Assembly (NCBI RefSeq): GCF_010668395.1
Contig: NZ_WUEY01000012.1
Location: 62,001 to 126,000 of the forward strand
Direction of reading: 5' to 3'
Source: Martinezella lusitana
GTDB taxonomy: Bacteria; Pseudomonadota; Alphaproteobacteria; Rhizobiales; Rhizobiaceae
DNA: 64,000 bases
Part shown: positions 7,956 through 17,050 of the stretch, piece after piece
How positions within the stretch are numbered: the first letter of the stretch is position 1
Layout of the letters: every line of letters begins with the position of its first letter
Notes under the pieces: model-generated
What the model was told of the DNA's origin: nothing
The model's database searches: none
What the model saw: the letters and a program-made list of their open reading frames with translations, nothing else
Program-made: the position numbers and the translations under genes

Positions 7956-8969
7956 GTGCAGAACCGCACGCAACCAATGGCCCGCCGGGCCTCGCATGTC
8001 GGCACAGGCGGCATCGTCGACAGGCTCGGCATCTCGTCGATCCTGATCGTCTTACTGCTCCTAGCACTCGCGCTTTTCAGCCGCAGCTTCTTTGCGCCGA
8101 CGAACCTCATCGACGTGGTGCGCAATGCCGCCAACCTGATGATCATTTCCATCGGCCAGGCGATCGTACTGATCGTCGGCGGCTTCGACCTCTCGGTCGG
8201 CGCCGTGGTGGCCCTAGCCAGTGTCACCTGCGCCCTGGTCATGGCGGCGCTAACACCATTGCTGCCCGACAGTCCCTATCTCGTGGTGACGCTCGGCATC
8301 CTGGCGGCGCTAGCTGCCGGCGGCCTGATCGGGCTGATCAACGGCCTTTGCGTGTCGCTGCTCAAGGTCTCGCCCTTCATGGTTACGCTGGGGACGATGA
8401 TGATCGCCGGCGGTATCGCGCTCTATGCCGCCGGCGGTACTCCGATCTACGGCATGCCCGAGGCCTTTACCGACGATTTCGCCCGCCTGCGCTTCGCGGG
8501 CCTACCGACCAATATCTACCTTGCCATGCTGACGGCGCTGATCGTCTGGCTGGCGCTCAAGCGCACCGCGTTTGGCCGGCATCTCTATGCGGTCGGCGGC
8601 AATGCGGAAGCCGCGCGCGCCTCCGGCGTGCGTTCCGCCGCCTGCCTAGTCTCAGCCTATGTCATCTGCGGCTTCTTGGCCGCGCTGACCGGGGTGCTGC
8701 TGACGGCGCGCGTCGGTTCCGGAGAGGGCACACTTGGGGCGGAATATATGCTGCAGAGCCTTGCAGCAGCGGTCATCGGCGGCGTGTCGCTACGCGGCGG
8801 CGTTGGCCGGATCGAACGCGTGGCCCTAAGCGCATTACTAATCGCCATCCTGGCCAACGGCATGAATCTCAGCCGGGTCGACACGCGCTTCCAGGCCATG
8901 GTGATCGGAATACTGCTCGTCGCTGCCGTCGCAGTCGAGGGCTATGGCAGATCGAGGTCGCGGACATGA
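7956..8969 (+). CDS. ABC transporter permease (RbsC-like), first of pair
   Basis: A 337-residue membrane protein of the BPD_transp_2 family with about eight to ten hydrophobic segments. The conserved core IGQAIVLIVGGFDLSVGAV and the C-terminal LQSLAAAVIGGVSLRGG are both present. It starts with GTG, supported by an AGGAGA site 9 bases upstream. Its stop overlaps the next permease gene (ATGA), so the two are translationally coupled and probably form a heterodimeric channel for the ATPase encoded at 6434-7939. Confidence 0.93.
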   Translation: MQNRTQPMARRASHVGTGGIVDRLGISSILIVLLLLALALFSRSFFAPTNLIDVVRNAANLMIISIGQAIVLIVGGFDLSVGAVVALASVTCALVMAALTPLLPDSPYLVVTLGILAALAAGGLIGLINGLCVSLLKVSPFMVTLGTMMIAGGIALYAAGGTPIYGMPEAFTDDFARLRFAGLPTNIYLAMLTALIVWLALKRTAFGRHLYAVGGNAEAARASGVRSAACLVSAYVICGFLAALTGVLLTARVGSGEGTLGAEYMLQSLAAAVIGGVSLRGGVGRIERVALSALLIAILANGMNLSRVDTRFQAMVIGILLVAAVAVEGYGRSRSRT

Positions 8970-9982
8970 ATGCGAATGTTATGAGAACAAATACCCCCGC
9001 GAAGCGCAGCCATGGCTGGATACGCAGCTTCGCCTCACGCGGCCTGCTGCCACTAGTCCTGGTACTAATCTGCCTGTTCTTCGCCTATTTTCAACCGCTG
9101 TTCATCGCGCCGCGCAACATCAGCAATATCCTGACGCAATCGAGCTATCTTGTCCTGTTGGCAGCGGGGCAGATGATCGTGCTGATCGTGCGGGGCTTCG
9201 ACCTATCGATGGGCACGGTCCTGTCGGCGATCAGCGTGGCGATGGGTTTGGTGATGTCCGGGATATTGAAAAGCGACCCGAATGCGGTCGGCCTGTCGAT
9301 CACGCTCGCCATCGTCGTTGCCATCGGCTTCGGCATCCTAGCCGGCCTGATCAATGGCGCCTGCGTGGTCTTCCTCAAGGTCAATCCCTTCGTGGTGACG
9401 CTCGGAACCCAAGGCGTCGCAGCCAGCTTCGCCGCCACCGTCTCCGGCGGCTTCCCCGTCTTCGGCCTACCGGTGGAATTCACCGATATCTTCAGCCGCG
9501 CCAGCCTGTTCGGCATTCCGGTGGCGGTGCTGGCAGCGGTCATCACCCTTGTGGTCGTCCATGCACTCCTCAACTACACCACGTTCGGCCGTGGCATCTA
9601 TCTCTACGGCTCCAATCCCCGCGCAGCCGAGGTGGCGGGATTGCCGACCCGGAAATATGTGCTGACGGCTTATGTCGTCTGCTCGGTCTTCATCGCTGTT
9701 GGCGCCATGCTGCTGACCGCGCGGACCGGTTCGGGCGAGCCGAATATCGGCGGCGGCCTGATGCTGCAGAGCATTGCGGCAGCCGTCATCGGCGGCGTGT
9801 CGCTGCGCGGCGGCCAAGGCAATATCTGGCATTGCATTCTGGGCGGCGTGTTCCTGACCGTACTGTCGAACGGCATGGATCTGCTGCAAGTCGACAGTTT
9901 CTTGCAGATGGTGATCCTTGGCGTGATCTTCATAGCCGCCGTCTTCGTCGATCGGCTCTATGCCGCGGCGGCAAGGCTCTAA
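8966..9982 (+). CDS. ABC transporter permease (RbsC-like), second of pair
   Basis: A 338-residue BPD_transp_2 membrane protein similar in plan to its upstream neighbour: AAGQMIVLIVRGFDLSMGTV early and LQSIAAAVIGGVSLRGGQGN late. The start overlaps the preceding stop by four bases. The gap to larA is only 14 bases and includes AAGGAGA, so transport and the lactate-racemase-like enzyme belong to one transcript. Confidence 0.93.
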   Translation: MNANVMRTNTPAKRSHGWIRSFASRGLLPLVLVLICLFFAYFQPLFIAPRNISNILTQSSYLVLLAAGQMIVLIVRGFDLSMGTVLSAISVAMGLVMSGILKSDPNAVGLSITLAIVVAIGFGILAGLINGACVVFLKVNPFVVTLGTQGVAASFAATVSGGFPVFGLPVEFTDIFSRASLFGIPVAVLAAVITLVVVHALLNYTTFGRGIYLYGSNPRAAEVAGLPTRKYVLTAYVVCSVFIAVGAMLLTARTGSGEPNIGGGLMLQSIAAAVIGGVSLRGGQGNIWHCILGGVFLTVLSNGMDLLQVDSFLQMVILGVIFIAAVFVDRLYAAAARL

Positions 9983-9996
9983 AGGAGATTGCCGGC

Positions 9997-11316
9997 ATGG
10001 ATGCGAACACCGTCTCACTGTCCTATGGCCGCGGCCACCTGCAGCTCGATCTGCCGGCGAAGGCACGGCCGATGCTGATCCGCAAGCAGCCGCTGGCCAA
10101 GATCGCCGATCCGCATGCGGCAATTGCCGAGGCGCTAGAAAACCCCGTCAACGCATGCTCGCTTGCGGCCCTTTCCAAGGGCCGCAAAAGCGCCTGCATC
10201 CTGATCTGCGACATCACCCGGCCGGTCCCGAACCGGCTGTTCCTGCAGCCAATGATCCGCACCATGTCCCAGGCAGGTATTCCGCTTGCCAATATCTCGG
10301 TCCTGATCGCAACCGGCCTGCACCGCCCCAATCTCGGCGACGAACTGGCCGAACTGGTCGGCGATCCTTGGGTGCTGCAAAACGTCCGGGTCGAAAACCA
10401 TTTCGCACGCAATGATGCCGCCCATGTCGATCTCGGCCATACGCCGACGCGCAACACGCCGGTCAAGATCGACCGCCTGTTCGCCGATGCCGATCTCAGG
10501 ATCGCCACCGGCCTGGTCGAGCCGCATTTCATGGCCGGCTGGTCCGGGGGCCGCAAGGTCATCGCCCCGGGTGTCGCCCATCACGAGACCATTCGCACCT
10601 TTCATTCCGCCCGGTTCATGGAAGATCCCCTCGCCGTGCAATGCAACCTGGTCGGCAATCCGCTGCATGAAGAACAGCTGGAGATCGTCAGGATGCTCGG
10701 CGAGGTCTACGCGCTCAACACCGTGATCGACGAGGATCGCGACCTTGTGTGCGTGACCTTCGGCGACATCATCGCCAGCCATCAGGCCGCCGTCGATTTC
10801 GTAGGCGCCTCGACCCATATTGCGACGCCGCGCAAGTTTGCCACTGTCGTGACCTCGTCCGCTGGCTATCCGCTCGACAAGACCTATTACCAGACAATCA
10901 AGGGCATGGTGACACCGCTCGATATCCTAGCCCCCGGCGGCACGCTGATCATCGCGTCGGAATGTTCCGAAGGCTTCGGCTCGGAGGAATTCCGCGAAGC
11001 GCAGGCGAGGCTGGTCGAGCTCGGGCCGGACCGCTTCCTGGCAACGCTGACAGCAAAAAGCCTGGCCGAGATCGACGAATGGCAGACGGAAATGCAGCTT
11101 AAGCCTATGCGCGTCGGCCGCGTCGAGCTCTACACCACCGGCCTGTCGGAAGACGACCGGCGGCTGACGGCCGTGACCATGATCGACGACATCAAGGCCG
11201 CGGTCGAGCGCAGCATTATCCGCAGCGGCGATGATGCCGTCGCCATCATTCCAGAGGGCCCCTATGTTGTTCCGCGTCACGTCGCCCCAGACGAACGGAG
11301 GACGGCCGATGCTTGA
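9997..11316 (+). CDS. larA: LarA-family nickel-pincer-dependent racemase/epimerase
   Basis: A 439-residue LarA homologue. Residues known from Lactiplantibacillus LarA can be placed: Asp72 and Arg75 in CDITRPVPN, His109 in ATGLHRP, His177 in EPHFMAGWSGG, Lys187 in GGRKVIAPG (the lysine that carries the nickel-pincer nucleotide) and His203 in TFHSARF, so the cofactor site looks intact. LarA enzymes invert or epimerise 2-hydroxy acids by hydride transfer; homologues act on lactate, malate, aryl-lactates or C2 of aldonates. All cofactor-making genes (larC, larE, larB) follow in the same operon. Because the context is sugar-type transport and glycerate kinase, a sugar acid or other 2-hydroxy acid is more likely than lactate; that is inference. 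Confidence 0.92.
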   Translation: MDANTVSLSYGRGHLQLDLPAKARPMLIRKQPLAKIADPHAAIAEALENPVNACSLAALSKGRKSACILICDITRPVPNRLFLQPMIRTMSQAGIPLANISVLIATGLHRPNLGDELAELVGDPWVLQNVRVENHFARNDAAHVDLGHTPTRNTPVKIDRLFADADLRIATGLVEPHFMAGWSGGRKVIAPGVAHHETIRTFHSARFMEDPLAVQCNLVGNPLHEEQLEIVRMLGEVYALNTVIDEDRDLVCVTFGDIIASHQAAVDFVGASTHIATPRKFATVVTSSAGYPLDKTYYQTIKGMVTPLDILAPGGTLIIASECSEGFGSEEFREAQARLVELGPDRFLATLTAKSLAEIDEWQTEMQLKPMRVGRVELYTTGLSEDDRRLTAVTMIDDIKAAVERSIIRSGDDAVAIIPEGPYVVPRHVAPDERRTADA

Positions 11317-12613
11317 ACTGCATCTCGATCCGGTTGGCGGGATTGCCGGCGACATGTTCGCCGCAGCCATGCTCGACCTGCGACCGGAACTCGAGGCGCC
11401 GCTGCGGGCCGCGCTGGCGCTCTGCCCGCTGATCGAGGATGTCCGCGTCCGCGTCGTCACCCACAATGATGGCGTGCTGACGGGGAGGCGTTTCATCGTC
11501 GAACGTCCGTCGGGTCACGCCGGACAGGACATCGGACTTCACGATCACGGCGACCATGATCACAGTAATGAAGGTCACGGACATGTCCATGCCCACCGGC
11601 ATGCCGAAGAACACCATGATCCCGATGCCGGACATCATCATCACCATGTCGACTGGCGGCTGATTAGCGACGCCTTGTCGGCCTCGGCGCTCGATCCTGA
11701 AACCATCCGGCATGCGCTCGGCATCTTCTCGCTGCTCGCCGAGGCTGAGGCAAGAGTGCATGGCAAATCCGTCAACGACGTGCAATTCCACGAAGTCGGC
11801 GCCTGGGATTCGATTGCCGACATCGTCGCGGCCGGATGGCTGGTACAGGCGCTAGGGGCGCTGCGATGGACGGTCGGGGCTATTCCGCTCGGCAGCGGCC
11901 GGATCAGATCCGCCCACGGCCTGCTCGCCATTCCCGCCCCCGCAACGACCCTGCTTCTCGAGGGCTTCGCGACACTGGACGACGGGATTGCCGGCGAACG
12001 GGTCACCCCCACCGGAGCGGCGATCCTGCGCTATCTCTGCGATCGCGGTACGGCGCATGCTATGCCGCGGAGGCTGATCGGCTCGGCGCACGGCTTTGGC
12101 ACCAGGCGCCTTGCCCGCGTCAGCAACTGCCTGCGAGTGCTAGCCTTCGACAACCAAACGCGGGCGATGGCCGAACAGGATCATATCGCGGTGCTCGAAT
12201 GCGAGATCGACGATCAGACCGGCGAAGATCTGGCGCAGGCCGTGGAGCGCCTGCGCGCCCACCCCGCCGTGCTCGACGTCGTCCAAGTGCCCGTGTTCGG
12301 CAAGAAGGGTCGGATGATGACGCATGTCCGTGTCTTGGTCAGCCCGAATGCTGTCGATGCCGTGTTGGCGCTGGCCTTCGACGAAACCACGACGATCGGC
12401 ATCCGCCACTCGATCGTCCAGCGAACGAAACTCGGCCGCACCTCCGGCACCATGGTCGTCGACGGCCGGACTGTGGCGGTCAAGCAGGTCGAACGGCCCT
12501 CGGGACCGACAACAAAGGTCGAGGCGGACGATATCGCCGATATCGCCGGAAACGCCGGGCGCAGCAGATTTCGCCTGCTCGCCGATGCCCAGTTGGCGGT
12601 CAGGAGCAGATGA
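11309..12613 (+). CDS. larC: LarC, nickel-insertion enzyme of pincer cofactor
   Basis: A 434-residue LarC. It starts with the family motif HLDPVGGIAGDMFAAAMLD, continues with VQFHEVGAWDSIADIVAA and the RVTPTGAAILRYL region, and has the C-terminal LarC2-like part (LECEIDDQTGEDLAQAVERL). Residues 78-113 are a histidine-rich loop with about 16 histidines, fitting nickel storage or delivery. In the known pathway LarC uses CTP to insert nickel into the pyridinium bis-thioacid mononucleotide. In some bacteria larC is split by a frameshift; here it is one continuous frame. The start overlaps the end of larA and its stop overlaps larE. Confidence 0.93.
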   Translation: MLELHLDPVGGIAGDMFAAAMLDLRPELEAPLRAALALCPLIEDVRVRVVTHNDGVLTGRRFIVERPSGHAGQDIGLHDHGDHDHSNEGHGHVHAHRHAEEHHDPDAGHHHHHVDWRLISDALSASALDPETIRHALGIFSLLAEAEARVHGKSVNDVQFHEVGAWDSIADIVAAGWLVQALGALRWTVGAIPLGSGRIRSAHGLLAIPAPATTLLLEGFATLDDGIAGERVTPTGAAILRYLCDRGTAHAMPRRLIGSAHGFGTRRLARVSNCLRVLAFDNQTRAMAEQDHIAVLECEIDDQTGEDLAQAVERLRAHPAVLDVVQVPVFGKKGRMMTHVRVLVSPNAVDAVLALAFDETTTIGIRHSIVQRTKLGRTSGTMVVDGRTVAVKQVERPSGPTTKVEADDIADIAGNAGRSRFRLLADAQLAVRSR

Positions 12614-13404
12614 TGCGGGAACATCTCGACGCCGTGCTCGCCACCGCAGCCCCGGCAGCCATCGCCGTCAGCGGTGGGGTGGATTCGATGACGCTCGCGG
12701 TTCTCGCCAACCGCCTGCTGGGAGATACGGAGATCGCGATTCTGCACGCCGTGTCGCCGGCCGTGCCGTCCGCAGCGACGGCGCGCGTCCGGCAATGGGC
12801 AGATCGCGAAGGATGGGATCTCCGGTTGATCGACGCCAACGAATTCGCTGATGAAAACTATCGCAGCAATCCCGTCAACCGCTGCTTTTTCTGCAAGGTA
12901 AATCTTTACGGTACGATTGCGCGCCATATCGACCGGCAGATCCTGTCGGGCGCCAATCTCGATGATCTCGGCGACTATCGTCCGGGGCTGGAGGCAGCCC
13001 GCGACCACCATGTCCGCCACCCCTATGTCGAGGCCGGCTTCAACAAGGCCGCCGTGCGTGCTTTGGCCCGCGATCTCCACCTCGGCGCGCTGGCCGAGTT
13101 GCCGGCTTCACCCTGCCTGTCGAGCCGGATAGAAACGCGGATTGCCATCGATCCCGAACTGCTCTCGTCGATCGATGCGGTCGAGGCCATGCTAATGCAG
13201 GAATTACGGCCCGAAACCGTGCGCTGCCGTATGCGTCACGATGGCGTGGTGATCGAGCTCGATGCGAAGAGCCTTGAAGACGTGGAAGATAGCGCTTCGC
13301 TGATCGCCGCCATAGCCCGACTTTTGCCGGCCGCGCTGGCGGGGAACCCGGTTCGCCTCGAGGCCTATAGAAGAGGCAGTGCTTTCGTCGGACCCAAGCC
13401 ATGA
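12610..13404 (+). CDS. larE: LarE, ATP-dependent sulfur transferase
   Basis: A 264-residue PP-loop protein with the SGGVDS motif at about residues 21-26, followed by NRCFFCK and SPCLSSR. LarE adenylates the cofactor precursor and then inserts sulfur. The Lactiplantibacillus enzyme gives up the sulfur of a single cysteine, whereas homologues with three cysteines hold a 4Fe-4S cluster that uses external sulfide. The CxxC plus third Cys seen here suggests the cluster type, which is inference from pattern. Two adjacent ATG codons are possible starts; the first overlaps the larC stop. It is coupled to larB by an ATGA overlap. Confidence 0.92.
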   Translation: MMREHLDAVLATAAPAAIAVSGGVDSMTLAVLANRLLGDTEIAILHAVSPAVPSAATARVRQWADREGWDLRLIDANEFADENYRSNPVNRCFFCKVNLYGTIARHIDRQILSGANLDDLGDYRPGLEAARDHHVRHPYVEAGFNKAAVRALARDLHLGALAELPASPCLSSRIETRIAIDPELLSSIDAVEAMLMQELRPETVRCRMRHDGVVIELDAKSLEDVEDSASLIAAIARLLPAALAGNPVRLEAYRRGSAFVGPKP

Positions 13405-14114
13405 CAACTCCGGATGTGGTGTTCGATTTTGCCCGCGCCGAGCGGATGGGGCTCGACGAAGCGGTGCTCTGTGCCGGCAAGTCCAGCGGCCAGATCGCCA
13501 CGATCCTCAGACAGGCGCAGCACCGGGGCGTCGGCCTGCTGCTCACCCGCCTGAGCGCCGACGTTCATGCCACCCTACTCCCAGAATTCGCGACACAGAT
13601 CGACTATTGCGGCATCTCCCGCACCGGCTTCTTTGGACCAATGCGGCCCGTCACATCGACGGGCATGGTCGCCATCGTCGCCGCTGGCACGTCCGATGCC
13701 CCGGTTGCGCGCGAAGCGGAGCGGACGCTGCGCCATGCCGGCGTCGAAGCGACCGTGATCATCGATGTCGGGGTCGCAGGCCTGTGGCGGCTAATGAACC
13801 GGGTCGAGGACATTCGCCGTTACCCGGTGGTCATCGCCGTGGCGGGCATGGATGCGGCGCTGGCCAGCGTGCTCGCGGGCCTCGTCGCCGGCCTCGTGAT
13901 CGGCGTGCCGACATCGGTCGGTTATGGCGCCGTGGAGGCCGGCCGCACGGCGCTCAACGCCATGCTGGCCAGTTGCGCGCAGGGCCTTACGGTTTGCAAC
14001 ATCGACAACGGCTTCGGCGCCGCCAATGCGGCTCTGCGTGCTCTGGCGATTGCCAGCAACAAGAAAGACTGCACCCCATGGGAAACCCAACCATCCAGCC
14101 ACGCAAACTCCTGA
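13401..14114 (+). CDS. larB: LarB, NaAD carboxylase/hydrolase
   Basis: A 237-residue LarB with the PurE/AIR-carboxylase-like C-terminal half: GTSDAPVAREAERTL, then VIAVAGMDAALASVLAGLV, PTSVGYG and SCAQGLTVCNIDNGFGAAN. LarB carries out the first step of nickel-pincer synthesis, carboxylating the pyridinium ring of nicotinic acid adenine dinucleotide and releasing AMP. With larA, larC and larE the pathway is complete. larD (a lactic acid channel) is absent, which fits the use of an ABC transporter. The gene overlaps the start of the glycerate kinase gene by 37 bases. Confidence 0.93.
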   Translation: MTTPDVVFDFARAERMGLDEAVLCAGKSSGQIATILRQAQHRGVGLLLTRLSADVHATLLPEFATQIDYCGISRTGFFGPMRPVTSTGMVAIVAAGTSDAPVAREAERTLRHAGVEATVIIDVGVAGLWRLMNRVEDIRRYPVVIAVAGMDAALASVLAGLVAGLVIGVPTSVGYGAVEAGRTALNAMLASCAQGLTVCNIDNGFGAANAALRALAIASNKKDCTPWETQPSSHANS

Positions 14115-15346
14115 AGGATCTGTTTGCCGCCGCCGTCCAGGCTGCCGATCCGATGCATTGCCTGCACGCACATCTGCCCACGCCGCCCAAGGGGCGAACC
14201 GTGGTGGTTGGGGCGGGAAAGGGCGTCGCCCAGCTGGCGCGCGCCTTCGAGCAGCTCTGGCCCACGCCCGTCGAGGGCACGGTGGTGACGCGCTATGGCT
14301 ACGGCGCCGCCTGCGAGCGAATCGAGGTGCTGGAGGCCGCCCATCCCGTGCCCGACCGAGCCGGCCTTAAGGCATCCGAGCGGCTGTTCGAGCGGGTTTC
14401 AGGCCTGACCGAGGACGACCTAGTCGTGGCATTGATCTGCGGCGGCGGTTCGGCCTTGCTGCCGGCGCCCCCGCAAGGCTTTAGCCTCGAAGACGAAATC
14501 GAGCTCAATCATATCCTGCTCAAATCGGGCGCGCCGATCTCGGTCATGAACGCGCTGCGCAAGCAGTTTTCTCGGATCAAGGGCGGCAGGCTTGCCGCTG
14601 CGGCTGTGCCGGCGCGGGTCTCAAGCCTCGTCGTCTCGGATATTCCCGGCGACAATCCCGCCTTCGTCGCCTCCGGGCCGACCATTGCCGATGCGGCGAC
14701 GCCGCTCGAGGCATTGCAGGCGGCAAACCAGTACAATATCAGCCTGCCGTCGCGCATCCACGCCCATATCGAGCAGAATGCACTGAAATGGACCGGCGGC
14801 GAGCCCCAATCGACGCAAAATACCATCCGCATCATCGCCTCTGCCGGCGTCTCGCTTGAGGCTGCCGCGGCAAAAGCGAGAGCACACGGCCTAGAGGCTG
14901 TCATTCTCTCCGACGGGATGGAAGGCGAGGCCCGTGAAGCGGGTCTCTTCCATGCGGCGCTGGCGCTGGAAATCGAAAAGGCCGACCGGCCGTTCTCACG
15001 GCCGGTCGTGCTGCTATCGGGAGGAGAAACCACGGTCACGGTCCGCGGCGCCGGCCGGGGCGGACGAAACACGGAATTCCTATTGTCCTTCGCCAACCGC
15101 ATCGCCGGCGCCCGCCACATTCATGCGCTGGCCGCCGATACCGACGGTATCGACGGCACCGAGGACAATGCCGGCGCCTTCGCCGACGGGACGACGGCTG
15201 CGCGCCTGCTGCAAAAGGGGCTCCAGGCCGGAACGCTGCTCGCAGGAAACGATGCGTGGAGCGGTTTTGCTGCCATCGATGACCTGTTTGTCACCGGTCC
15301 GACCGGCACGAATGTCAACGATTTCCGCGCCATCCTCATCGCGTGA
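14078..15346 (+). CDS. glycerate 2-kinase (MOFRL/DUF4147 family)
   Basis: A 422-residue protein of the GckA/TtuD family. Recognisable blocks are VVVGAGKGVAQLARAFE, LICGGGSALLPAPP, VVSDIPGDNPAFVASGPT, VLLSGGETTVTVRG, RGGRNTEF and the C-terminal DDLFVTGPTGTNVND. These proteins phosphorylate D-glycerate to 2-phosphoglycerate; older names call them hydroxypyruvate reductase. It is the last gene of the rightward operon and ends before a strong terminator. It suggests that the pathway releases glycerate for central metabolism. The start overlaps larB. Confidence 0.9.
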   Translation: MGNPTIQPRKLLKDLFAAAVQAADPMHCLHAHLPTPPKGRTVVVGAGKGVAQLARAFEQLWPTPVEGTVVTRYGYGAACERIEVLEAAHPVPDRAGLKASERLFERVSGLTEDDLVVALICGGGSALLPAPPQGFSLEDEIELNHILLKSGAPISVMNALRKQFSRIKGGRLAAAAVPARVSSLVVSDIPGDNPAFVASGPTIADAATPLEALQAANQYNISLPSRIHAHIEQNALKWTGGEPQSTQNTIRIIASAGVSLEAAAAKARAHGLEAVILSDGMEGEAREAGLFHAALALEIEKADRPFSRPVVLLSGGETTVTVRGAGRGGRNTEFLLSFANRIAGARHIHALAADTDGIDGTEDNAGAFADGTTAARLLQKGLQAGTLLAGNDAWSGFAAIDDLFVTGPTGTNVNDFRAILIA

Positions 15347-15417
15347 CAGGCAAGGAATCGGTTTCGTCGATCTTGTCATCGGACGAGATCGGCGTTTTCA
15401 TTGGGACATATATATAT

Positions 15418-15445
15418 AAAGAGGCGTGGGCTGCCACGCCTCTTT
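15418..15445. terminator. bidirectional terminator hairpin
   Basis: A perfect 12-base-pair stem (AAAGAGGCGTGG with its complement) and a four-base GCTG loop lies between two convergent genes, the glycerate kinase and the second binding protein. The arm ends supply A and T runs for both directions. Confidence 0.9.
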
Positions 15446-15472
15446 CCTGCATTCTATCGAATTGACTGGCTA

Positions 15473-16603
15473 TTACTTCTCGGGCTTGCCATTCAGCGCG
15501 GCTTCGAGACCGATTTCCGGAAGTTCCGGAGAATAAATGTCGGAGAACCAGCCGGGATTCTTGATCACGCTCGGATCGAAAGCATTGCAGCCCGTATCGT
15601 GCATTTCCTGCCAGGAACCGGTCTTGCAGAGCTTGATATGTTCGCTGGTGAAGGTCGGGATCGGTACGGTGGTCAGTTTCTCGTGCTTCTTGCCTTCGAG
15701 GATATCGACGGCATATTTCAGCGCTAGCGGGCCTTCGAAGGGCGGCGAGGCAAGCGAAATGCTCGGATATCCCATCGGCCGGTAGGCGCCCTGCGTGCCG
15801 GCGATCTTCTGGTCGGCGGGCAGCATCTGGATGCGGTGACCGTTCGGCGCCTCGCCGGCACAGGGCTTCTTCTTGTCGTCTGGAACGCCGGCTTCGTCCT
15901 GCATGGCAGCAGCCGTGTAGCAGCCGACTTGGATCCACATGCCATCGATATCATCCCAGGAACGGACGGCGAGAAACTTGGACAGTTCCGACCGCAGCAC
16001 CGACTCGCTCCACATATTGGCGATCGTGCCAACGATCTTGATGTCGGGATACTTGGAGAAGACGCTCATCGCACCCTTGATGCGAGCCTGGTCGGACGAT
16101 GCGCCGGGCACACCGTTGACCATCAGCAGATTGCCCTTGCCATTCATCTCCTTGACCAGCCATTCGGCGCTAATGCGACCGAATTCCTGGGCATCCGTCG
16201 TGATATTGTAGGCGCAGGGTGCCGAGACGAAGGAGTCATAGGCGATGACTACGACACCGCGGTCACAGGCATTCTTGATGGCGCCGTTCAAAAGCGTTTC
16301 TGAGACGCCATACATGACGATGGCATCTGCGCCAGCTTGCGCCATGGCGTTGATCTGCTGGCTTTGCTTCTGGGCATCCGGACCGGCGATCTGCACTTCG
16401 AGCTTAACCTTGTCACGCATGGTTTCCGAAGCGGCGAGTGCCCGGATCATGTTTTCCGCCTCGGTCTGCCAGTCGTTGCCACTGAAACTCAGGCTGAGAT
16501 AAATCTTGTACGGCTTGTCGCGACCGAACGCGTCGATGGTGACCATGCCGAAAGTGACAAGCGTCATCATCAGCACGGCACATGTCTTGAGCAATGTGCG
16601 CAT
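15473..16603 (-). CDS. sugar-type ABC substrate-binding protein (RbsB-like)
   Basis: A 376-residue exported binding protein with a signal peptide (MRTLLKTCAVLMMTLVTFG, likely cleavage near DAFG-RD). The mature part is a type I periplasmic-binding fold: KIYLSLSFSGNDWQTEAENM, NAMAQAGADAIVMYGVS, VVVIAYDSF and YPDIKIVGTIANMW. It is transcribed alone toward the terminator at 15418-15445. A TGTCGACA site lies about 114 bases upstream of its start. It is the natural partner of the ATPase and fused permease at 20454-24040, which lack their own binding protein. It is not closely similar to the TorT-like protein encoded at 4774-5853, so the two systems may bind different ligands. Confidence 0.9.
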   Translation of the reverse strand: MRTLLKTCAVLMMTLVTFGMVTIDAFGRDKPYKIYLSLSFSGNDWQTEAENMIRALAASETMRDKVKLEVQIAGPDAQKQSQQINAMAQAGADAIVMYGVSETLLNGAIKNACDRGVVVIAYDSFVSAPCAYNITTDAQEFGRISAEWLVKEMNGKGNLLMVNGVPGASSDQARIKGAMSVFSKYPDIKIVGTIANMWSESVLRSELSKFLAVRSWDDIDGMWIQVGCYTAAAMQDEAGVPDDKKKPCAGEAPNGHRIQMLPADQKIAGTQGAYRPMGYPSISLASPPFEGPLALKYAVDILEGKKHEKLTTVPIPTFTSEHIKLCKTGSWQEMHDTGCNAFDPSVIKNPGWFSDIYSPELPEIGLEAALNGKPEK

Positions 16604-16716
16604 ATTTCCTCCTCAGGCTCTCAAAACCTTGCTCCCGATGACCGCTGGGTGCACGTCTGCGACGTGGACGCCGCCGAGAGCAATCTGTGTTCAAGATTGC
16701 CGGCCGTCAGTCAACA

Positions 16717-16724
16717 TGTCGACA
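16717..16724. promoter_or_regulatory. TGTCGACA palindrome (operator copy 5)
   Basis: Perfect palindrome; on the reverse strand it reads AAAGTGTCGACAT, close to copy 4 in flanking bases. It is 114 bases upstream of the second binding-protein gene. Confidence 0.6.
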
Positions 16725-17024
16725 CTTTAATAATTTCAAAGCCAAGTCAAGCATCTGGATAAAAAAATTAGGGCCATCTGTCGCCACTTTGACTTTAACG
16801 ACCAGCACGTGGCAAGCCGACTATCGATAGCGCATCGGCATCGAACGCGATGGACTAGCCATCCATCTCGCTTCATGGGAACGCCGATCAAGGCACTCGA
16901 TTTATTGGATAAATGGTTTGAGAACGTCTGCCCGACCCACCCAAGGCTGACCGCGCGTCGAATATCGTTAAAACAGACTGTTCCCCAGCTGACAATAGAA
17001 TCGCGCCCACAGCAAAATGGTTGA

Positions 17025-17032
17025 TGTCGACA
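17025..17032. promoter_or_regulatory. TGTCGACA palindrome (operator copy 6)
   Basis: Perfect palindrome in context GATGTCGACATC (12-base perfect dyad), just downstream of the GlcG-like gene and far upstream of the binding-protein gene. Confidence 0.5.
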
Positions 17033-17050
17033 TCTTGCAGCAGGGCGATG

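Larger units (their letters stand above)
16604..17050. other. 447-base regulatory spacer
   Basis: No convincing gene. It contains two TGTCGACA palindromes, a degenerate copy (TGTCGCCA at 16779-16786) and AT-rich stretches, and serves as promoter region of the leftward binding-protein gene. Confidence 0.6.

Noticed and set aside
8016..8030. TGTCGAC-like strings inside coding regions (for example near 4810, 8020 and 48440)
   Set aside because: They end in G or lack the outer bases and fall in common codon pairs such as GTC GAC; not counted as operators.
6857..8242. 461-codon reverse frame opposite the ATPase and permease genes
   Set aside because: It lacks any recognisable fold and crosses two well-supported genes; it reflects GC-rich codon use.
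11520..11660. CAT-rich repetitive stretch that could be taken for a simple repeat
   Set aside because: It is the histidine-rich loop of LarC in a sound reading frame.
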